Origin: Leifsonia williamsii
GTDB taxonomy: Bacteria > Actinomycetota > Actinomycetes > Actinomycetales > Microbacteriaceae
Assembly: GCF_030433685.1 (NCBI RefSeq)
Contig: NZ_JAROCF010000001.1
Span: 620,001 to 684,000 of the forward strand
Direction: 5' to 3'
Length of the DNA: 64,000 nucleotides
Below the pieces are notes generated by a model. It did no database searches. It was not told the DNA's origin and was given only the letters and a program-made list of their open reading frames with translations. Position numbers and translations under genes: made by a program. Shown in pieces: positions 60,116 to 64,000 of this stretch (positions within the stretch are counted from its first letter, which is position 1; every line of letters starts with the position of its first letter).

Positions 60116-61251
60116 GCGTCACCTCCGAAGGATGCCTCGTACTCCTCGAGCCACTGTCGCTGCTCCTCCATCAGGGGGTGCGGCTCACTGTAGACGTGCT
60201 CGAACATGGATGCGGCCGGAGGCGTCCCCAGCTCGAGCGTGCGGCGACGCACGTCGGCGGCCAGGTCGGCGCCCTCCTCGTCGGCCGCGTCGAAGAACGC
60301 CTGGCCGAGCCCCTGCTGCTCCAGGAAGACGCGGAAGCGGAGGATCGGGTCGCGCTCGGCCCAGTAGGCCGTCTCCTCGTCGGTGCGGTACTTGCTGGGG
60401 TCGTCACTCGAGGTGTGCGCGCCCATGCGATAGGTCAGCGCCTCGATCATGCTCGGGCCCTCGCCGTTGCGAGCGTCGTCGAGGTGCTTCGCGGTCACCG
60501 CGTACGAGGCGAGCACGTCGTTGCCATCGATCTGCACGCCGGGGATGCCGAAACCGCTCGACCGCAGATAGAGCGGCGTGCGCGACTGGGTCGACACGGG
60601 CACCGAGATCGCCCAGTGGTTGTTCTGCAGGAAGAAGACCTGCGGAGTCTGGTAGCTCGCGGCGAAGACGAAGGCCTCGCTCACGTCGCCCTGGCTGGTC
60701 GCGCCGTCGCCGAAGTACGAGATCACGGCCGCGTCGGTCTCCGGGTCGCCGGTGCCGACGTTGCCGTCGAACTTGATGCCCATGGCGTAGCCCGTGGCGT
60801 GCAGCGTGTGCGAGCCGATCACGAGCGTGTAGAGGTGGAAGTTGCCGGTCGCCGGGTCCGTCGGGTCCCATCCCCCGTGCGTGACGCCGCGCAGCAGCTC
60901 GATGATCCCGATCGGGTCGATGCCGCGGATCATGCCGACCACGTGCTCGCGGTACGACGGGAAGAGGTGGTCCTGCGGCTTCGCCGCGAAGGCGGAGCCG
61001 ACCTGGGCGCCCTCCTGGCCGTGGCTCGGCACCCAGAGGCCGAGCTGGCCCTGGCGCTGGAGGTTCGCGGCCTCGTGGTCGAAGGCGCGCACGCGCACCA
61101 TCTCGCGGTAGAACCGGCGGTAGTCGTCCTCCGAGAGGCGCTCGAGGTAGGGGAGGTACTCGGCGGCCACGTCGCTCGGCTGGAAGCGGCCCTCCGGGGT
61201 CAGCAGCTGGACGGTGTTCGCCGGGCGCGGGATGTCGTTCGTCGCAACCAT
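60112..61251 (-). CDS. 2-oxoacid dehydrogenase E1 alpha
   Basis: 379 aa. Thiamine diphosphate motif: GDGATSQGDVSEAFVFAASY through QVFFLQNNHWAISVP (GDG-x26-NN). Phosphorylation-loop-like YRMGAHTSSDDPSKYR. Decarboxylates a 2-oxoacid and reductively acylates E2. Begins 4 nt after the aminotransferase stop. Branched-chain specificity is inferred from E1-alpha/beta organisation. Confidence 0.93.
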   Translation of the reverse strand: MVATNDIPRPANTVQLLTPEGRFQPSDVAAEYLPYLERLSEDDYRRFYREMVRVRAFDHEAANLQRQGQLGLWVPSHGQEGAQVGSAFAAKPQDHLFPSYREHVVGMIRGIDPIGIIELLRGVTHGGWDPTDPATGNFHLYTLVIGSHTLHATGYAMGIKFDGNVGTGDPETDAAVISYFGDGATSQGDVSEAFVFAASYQTPQVFFLQNNHWAISVPVSTQSRTPLYLRSSGFGIPGVQIDGNDVLASYAVTAKHLDDARNGEGPSMIEALTYRMGAHTSSDDPSKYRTDEETAYWAERDPILRFRVFLEQQGLGQAFFDAADEEGADLAADVRRRTLELGTPPAASMFEHVYSEPHPLMEEQRQWLEEYEASFGGDA

Positions 61252-61255
61252 CGTT

Positions 61256-62365
61256 CTAACCTAACCGCTTGGCCGGGTGTCCCATTGGTAGGTTCCGCAC
61301 AACATCGGCGGCCACCCGAAGGAGTTCTTCCACAGATTCTTCCTCGCCGACGCTGACGCGGATGCCCTCCGGCGGGAAGGCGCGCACGGTCAGCCCGGCG
61401 TCGAAGAAGGCGTCGTTGGCGGCGGCCGTCTGCTCGCCGGTCGCCAGCCAGACGAAGTTGCCCTGCGCCTGCGGCACGTTCCAGCCCTGCTCGATGAGGG
61501 CCTCCCGCAGCCGGTCCCGCCGCATGGCGACGCGTGCAACGCGCTCCATCAACTCGTCCTCGGCGTCGATCGCGGCGAGCGCCGCGACGCGGGAGGCGTC
61601 GGTCACCGACAGGGGGATCGCCGCCGAACGGGCCGCGTCGAGCACCGCCGCCGGACCGACCGCGTAGCCGATGCGCAGCGCAGCGAGGCCGTAGGCCTTG
61701 GAGAAGGTGCGCAGCACGACGAGGTTGGAGTAGCGCGAGAGCAGCGGGATGCCGTCGACGGAGGCGTCGTCGGTCACGAACTCGTAGTACGCCTCGTCGA
61801 GCAGCACGAGGAGGTCGCTCGGCACCCGCTCCATGAAGGCCGCGAAGTCGTCGGCGGTGACGATCGTCCCGGTCGGGTTGTTCGGCGTGCAGACGATCAC
61901 GACGCGCGTGCGGTCGGTGATCGCGTCCGCCATCGCCGCGAGGTCGTGCGAGCCGTCCGCGCGGTTCGGCACCTGCACGCTGGTCGCCCCGGTGGCGGTG
62001 ACGAGCCCGGGATACGCCTCGAACGAGCGCCACGAGTACACGACCTCGTCGCCGGTGCCCGCCGCGGCCATGATCAGCTGCGCGAGGAGCGCGACCGAGC
62101 CGCTGCCCAGGTGCACCTGCTCCAGGGCGACGCCGTGCCGCTCCGCAAGGCGTGCGCGCAGGTCGGCTCCGCCCGCGTTGGGGTAGCGGTTGAGGTCGCG
62201 CAGCGTCGCTGCCACGGCCTCCACCACCGAGGGGAGGGGCGGGTACGGATTCTCGTTGCTGGACAGCTTGTAGCCGTCCGCCGGCGCGGGGCGCCCCTGC
62301 TTGTACGGGGGGACCGCCACGATCTCGGGCCGAAGCCGCACGCCGATCGGGGTGTCGGAAGTCAC
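61256..62365 (-). CDS. Histidinol-phosphate/aromatic aminotransferase family (PLP)
   Basis: 369 aa from GTG 62365. Fold-type I motifs: [46 protein letters not shown], and catalytic Lys in [20 protein letters not shown]. HisC and aromatic aminotransferase Pat look alike here. Because it is co-transcribed with a 2-oxoacid dehydrogenase and no his genes are near, a catabolic aromatic or branched-chain aminotransferase role is more likely than histidine synthesis. Confidence 0.88.
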   Translation of the reverse strand: MTSDTPIGVRLRPEIVAVPPYKQGRPAPADGYKLSSNENPYPPLPSVVEAVAATLRDLNRYPNAGGADLRARLAERHGVALEQVHLGSGSVALLAQLIMAAAGTGDEVVYSWRSFEAYPGLVTATGATSVQVPNRADGSHDLAAMADAITDRTRVVIVCTPNNPTGTIVTADDFAAFMERVPSDLLVLLDEAYYEFVTDDASVDGIPLLSRYSNLVVLRTFSKAYGLAALRIGYAVGPAAVLDAARSAAIPLSVTDASRVAALAAIDAEDELMERVARVAMRRDRLREALIEQGWNVPQAQGNFVWLATGEQTAAANDAFFDAGLTVRAFPPEGIRVSVGEEESVEELLRVAADVVRNLPMGHPAKRLG

Positions 62366-62478
62366 AGACCCAACTTAGCCGCGCCGACATACCGGCGGGA
62401 GAATCCTTCACACGCTGCAGGCACGCCCGTCCGCCGCAACCCCTTCATCCCGAACCCCGCCCCTGTCATGATGGCGGC

Positions 62479-62868
62479 ATGCGATTCCTGCTCAAGGTGA
62501 TCATCAACGCGGTCGCGCTCTGGCTGACGACCTACATCGTCCCCGGCGTGACGGTGCACGCGTGGGCCCCCGGCGACACCACGGCCATCGTGCTGACCTA
62601 CCTGCTCGTCGCGCTGATCTTCGGTGTCGTGAACGCGATCGTCGGCACCGCGATCCGCATCGTGGCGTTCCCGCTGTACATCCTCACTCTCGGGCTCATC
62701 TCGCTCGTCGTGAACGCCTTCCTGCTGTTCATCGTCTCGTGGATCAGCGACGCGATGGGCTTCGGCCTCCACGTCGACGGGTTCTGGTCGGGCGTCTTCG
62801 GCGCCCTGGTGCTCGGCATCATCGCCTGGCTGCTGGGGCTGGTGCTGCGACCCGTCACGCGCGGCTGA
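62479..62868 (+). CDS. Phage holin family 4 (YvlD-like) membrane protein
   Basis: 129 aa, four helices. FLLKVIINAVALWLTTYIVP, LLVALIFGVVNAIVGTAIRI and LYILTLGLISLVVNAFLLFI match the YvlD/holin_4_2 family, with the conserved P-x-x-x-LTLGL-x-x-x-VN block. Despite the name it is a chromosomal housekeeping membrane protein, in Bacillus tied to envelope stress. No phage genes nearby. Confidence 0.9.
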   Translation: MRFLLKVIINAVALWLTTYIVPGVTVHAWAPGDTTAIVLTYLLVALIFGVVNAIVGTAIRIVAFPLYILTLGLISLVVNAFLLFIVSWISDAMGFGLHVDGFWSGVFGALVLGIIAWLLGLVLRPVTRG

Positions 62869-62951
62869 CGCGGGCGGCCCGCGCGCTGCGCCGCGCGGAT
62901 GCGGGAGAATAGGCGCGAACCCCCGTCGCCGACTCCCTCCGGAGGAGACCC

Positions 62952-64000
62952 ATGACCGCCCTGCCTCCCCAGCCGCTGAGCCCCCTGGACGGCCGTTACC
63001 GCTCCGCGGTGCTCGGTCTCGGCGACCACCTGTCCGAGGCCGGCCTCAACCGGGCCCGCGTGCAGGTGGAGGTGGAGTGGCTGATCTACCTGACGAGTCA
63101 CGGGATGTTCGGCTCGTCCCCGCTCACCGACCAGCAGGTGCGGTCGCTGCGCGCGCTCGTCGACGACTTCGGGCAGCCCGAGATCGACCGCCTCGCCGAG
63201 CTGGAGAGCACCACCAAGCACGACGTGAAGGCGGTGGAGTACCTGGTCCGGGAGCGCCTCCACGCTCTCGGCCTCGACCACATCGCCGAGCTGACCCACT
63301 TCGCGGCGACCAGCGAGGACATCAACAACCTCTCCTACGCCCTCACGGTCAGCGCCGCGATCAACGAGGTCTGGCTCCCCAAGTTCCGCGGGGTCATCGG
63401 CGAGCTGCGCGCTCAGGCGCTGCAGTACCGCGACGACGCGATGCTGGCCCGCACGCACGGCCAGCCGGCGACTCCGACCACCATGGGCAAGGAGCTCGCG
63501 GTGTTCGTGCACCGCCTCGAGCGCCTCCGCACGCAGATCCAGCGCACCGAGTACCTCGGCAAGTTCAGCGGCGCGACCGGCACCTTCGCCGCCCACGTGG
63601 TCGCCGACCCGTCGGCGGACTGGCCGCGCGTGTCGCAGGAGTTCGTCGGCAGCCTCGGCCTCACCTGGAACCCGCTCACCACCCAGATCGAGTCGCACGA
63701 CTGGCAGGCCGAGCTCTACTCGGCGATCTCGCACGCCAACCGCATCCTGCACAACCTGTGCACCGACATCTGGACCTACATCTCGCTCGGCTACTTCCGG
63801 CAGGTGCCGGAGCCGGGAGCCACGGGTTCGTCGACCATGCCGCACAAGGTCAACCCGATCCGCTTCGAGAACGCGGAGGCCAACCTGGAGCTGTCGAGCG
63901 CGGTGCTCGACTCCCTCGCGGCGACGCTCGTCACCAGCCGCCTGCAGCGCGACCTCACCGACTCGACCACCCAGCGCAACATCGGCGTCGGGCTCGGCCA
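62952..64000 (+). CDS. purB: Adenylosuccinate lyase, 5' part
   Basis: The first 349 codons are present; the gene runs off the right edge. SPLDGRYRSAVLGLGDHLSE, FAATSEDINNLSYALTVSAA, ARTHGQPATPTTMGKELAVF and the family signature GSSTMPHKVNPIRFENAEAN identify the PurB type (long, as in E. coli). It cleaves SAICAR and adenylosuccinate in purine synthesis. GGAGGAG lies 6 nt before the ATG. Confidence 0.97.
   Translation, partial: MTALPPQPLSPLDGRYRSAVLGLGDHLSEAGLNRARVQVEVEWLIYLTSHGMFGSSPLTDQQVRSLRALVDDFGQPEIDRLAELESTTKHDVKAVEYLVRERLHALGLDHIAELTHFAATSEDINNLSYALTVSAAINEVWLPKFRGVIGELRAQALQYRDDAMLARTHGQPATPTTMGKELAVFVHRLERLRTQIQRTEYLGKFSGATGTFAAHVVADPSADWPRVSQEFVGSLGLTWNPLTTQIESHDWQAELYSAISHANRILHNLCTDIWTYISLGYFRQVPEPGATGSSTMPHKVNPIRFENAEANLELSSAVLDSLAATLVTSRLQRDLTDSTTQRNIGVGLG

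Noticed and set aside
62479..62868. Holin-family protein as prophage remnant
   Set aside because: YvlD-type proteins are chromosomal; no phage genes, integrase or att site around.

Overview
This window is high-GC, densely packed DNA with GTGA/ATGA start-stop overlaps, many GTG starts and actinobacterial gene content: CsrA/FliW, zinc-free ribosomal protein paralogues, an ArsC-type reductase and a CopD-CtaG fusion. It most likely comes from the chromosome of a flagellated actinobacterium of the Microbacteriaceae (Leifsonia-like). The family assignment is inference from gene content, not a search.

Layout. 1-3.7 kb (minus): an operon of a DHA2-type drug exporter, a NarL-family sensor kinase, its response regulator and a truncated TMEM175-like channel, with a palindrome in front. 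3.8-8.9 kb: glutamate dehydrogenase, a GH114-like lipoprotein, a GreA-like protein, a secreted DUF2599-like protein, a small membrane protein, a LuxR-type HTH protein and an isochorismatase-family hydrolase. 9.0-42.5 kb: one long flagellar locus bounded by csrA and fliW. It holds the export gate (fliO-P-Q-R, flhB-A), switch (fliM-N), flbD-motA-motB, the large basal body/hook operon (flgB-C, fliE-F-G-H-I-J, an NlpC/P60 hydrolase, fliK, flgD, flgE), filament genes (fliD-S-T-like, flagellin), a FliA/WhiG-type sigma factor and flgN-K-L-fliW. Two non-flagellar insertions break it: an FGE-like gene (15.6-16.4 kb) and a block of about 4 kb with an acyltransferase-like membrane protein, an arsenic mini-operon and a cation-efflux operon (20.2-24.5 kb).

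Six copies of a TAACGG-N14/15-CCGATAG element, matching the FliA/WhiG class of promoter, lie in front of fliO, fliM, flbD-motAB, flgB, flagellin and flgN. Nearly the whole organelle, early basal-body genes included, may therefore be one sigma-28-type regulon. Two of these promoters lie so close to the start codons that the transcripts would be nearly leaderless. CsrA and FliW probably control flagellin translation, and the flagellin leader carries four GGA motifs. No flgM, fliL, flgG or che genes are seen, and FliM lacks the usual N-terminal CheY-binding peptide.

42.5-64 kb is housekeeping and stress content: a lipoprotein of the serine beta-lactamase family with all active-site motifs degraded, a DUF4383 protein, heme oxygenase under an iron box, an FHA protein, a PIF1/RecD-like helicase, CopD-CtaG, an ArsR-AHSA1 fusion divergent from a second AHSA1 protein, HU, rpmB-rpmG-rpsN (all cysteine-poor zinc-independent forms), a NYN nuclease, zur and a znuABC-type zinc importer with a Zur-like box, an aminotransferase plus 2-oxoacid dehydrogenase E1a-E1b-E2 operon, a holin-like membrane protein, and purB running off the end.

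The most novel items are a 22-residue six-cysteine peptide encoded between paired ArsR-type operators and arsC with no arsenite pump nearby, and the apparent single-tier sigma-28 flagellar regulon.
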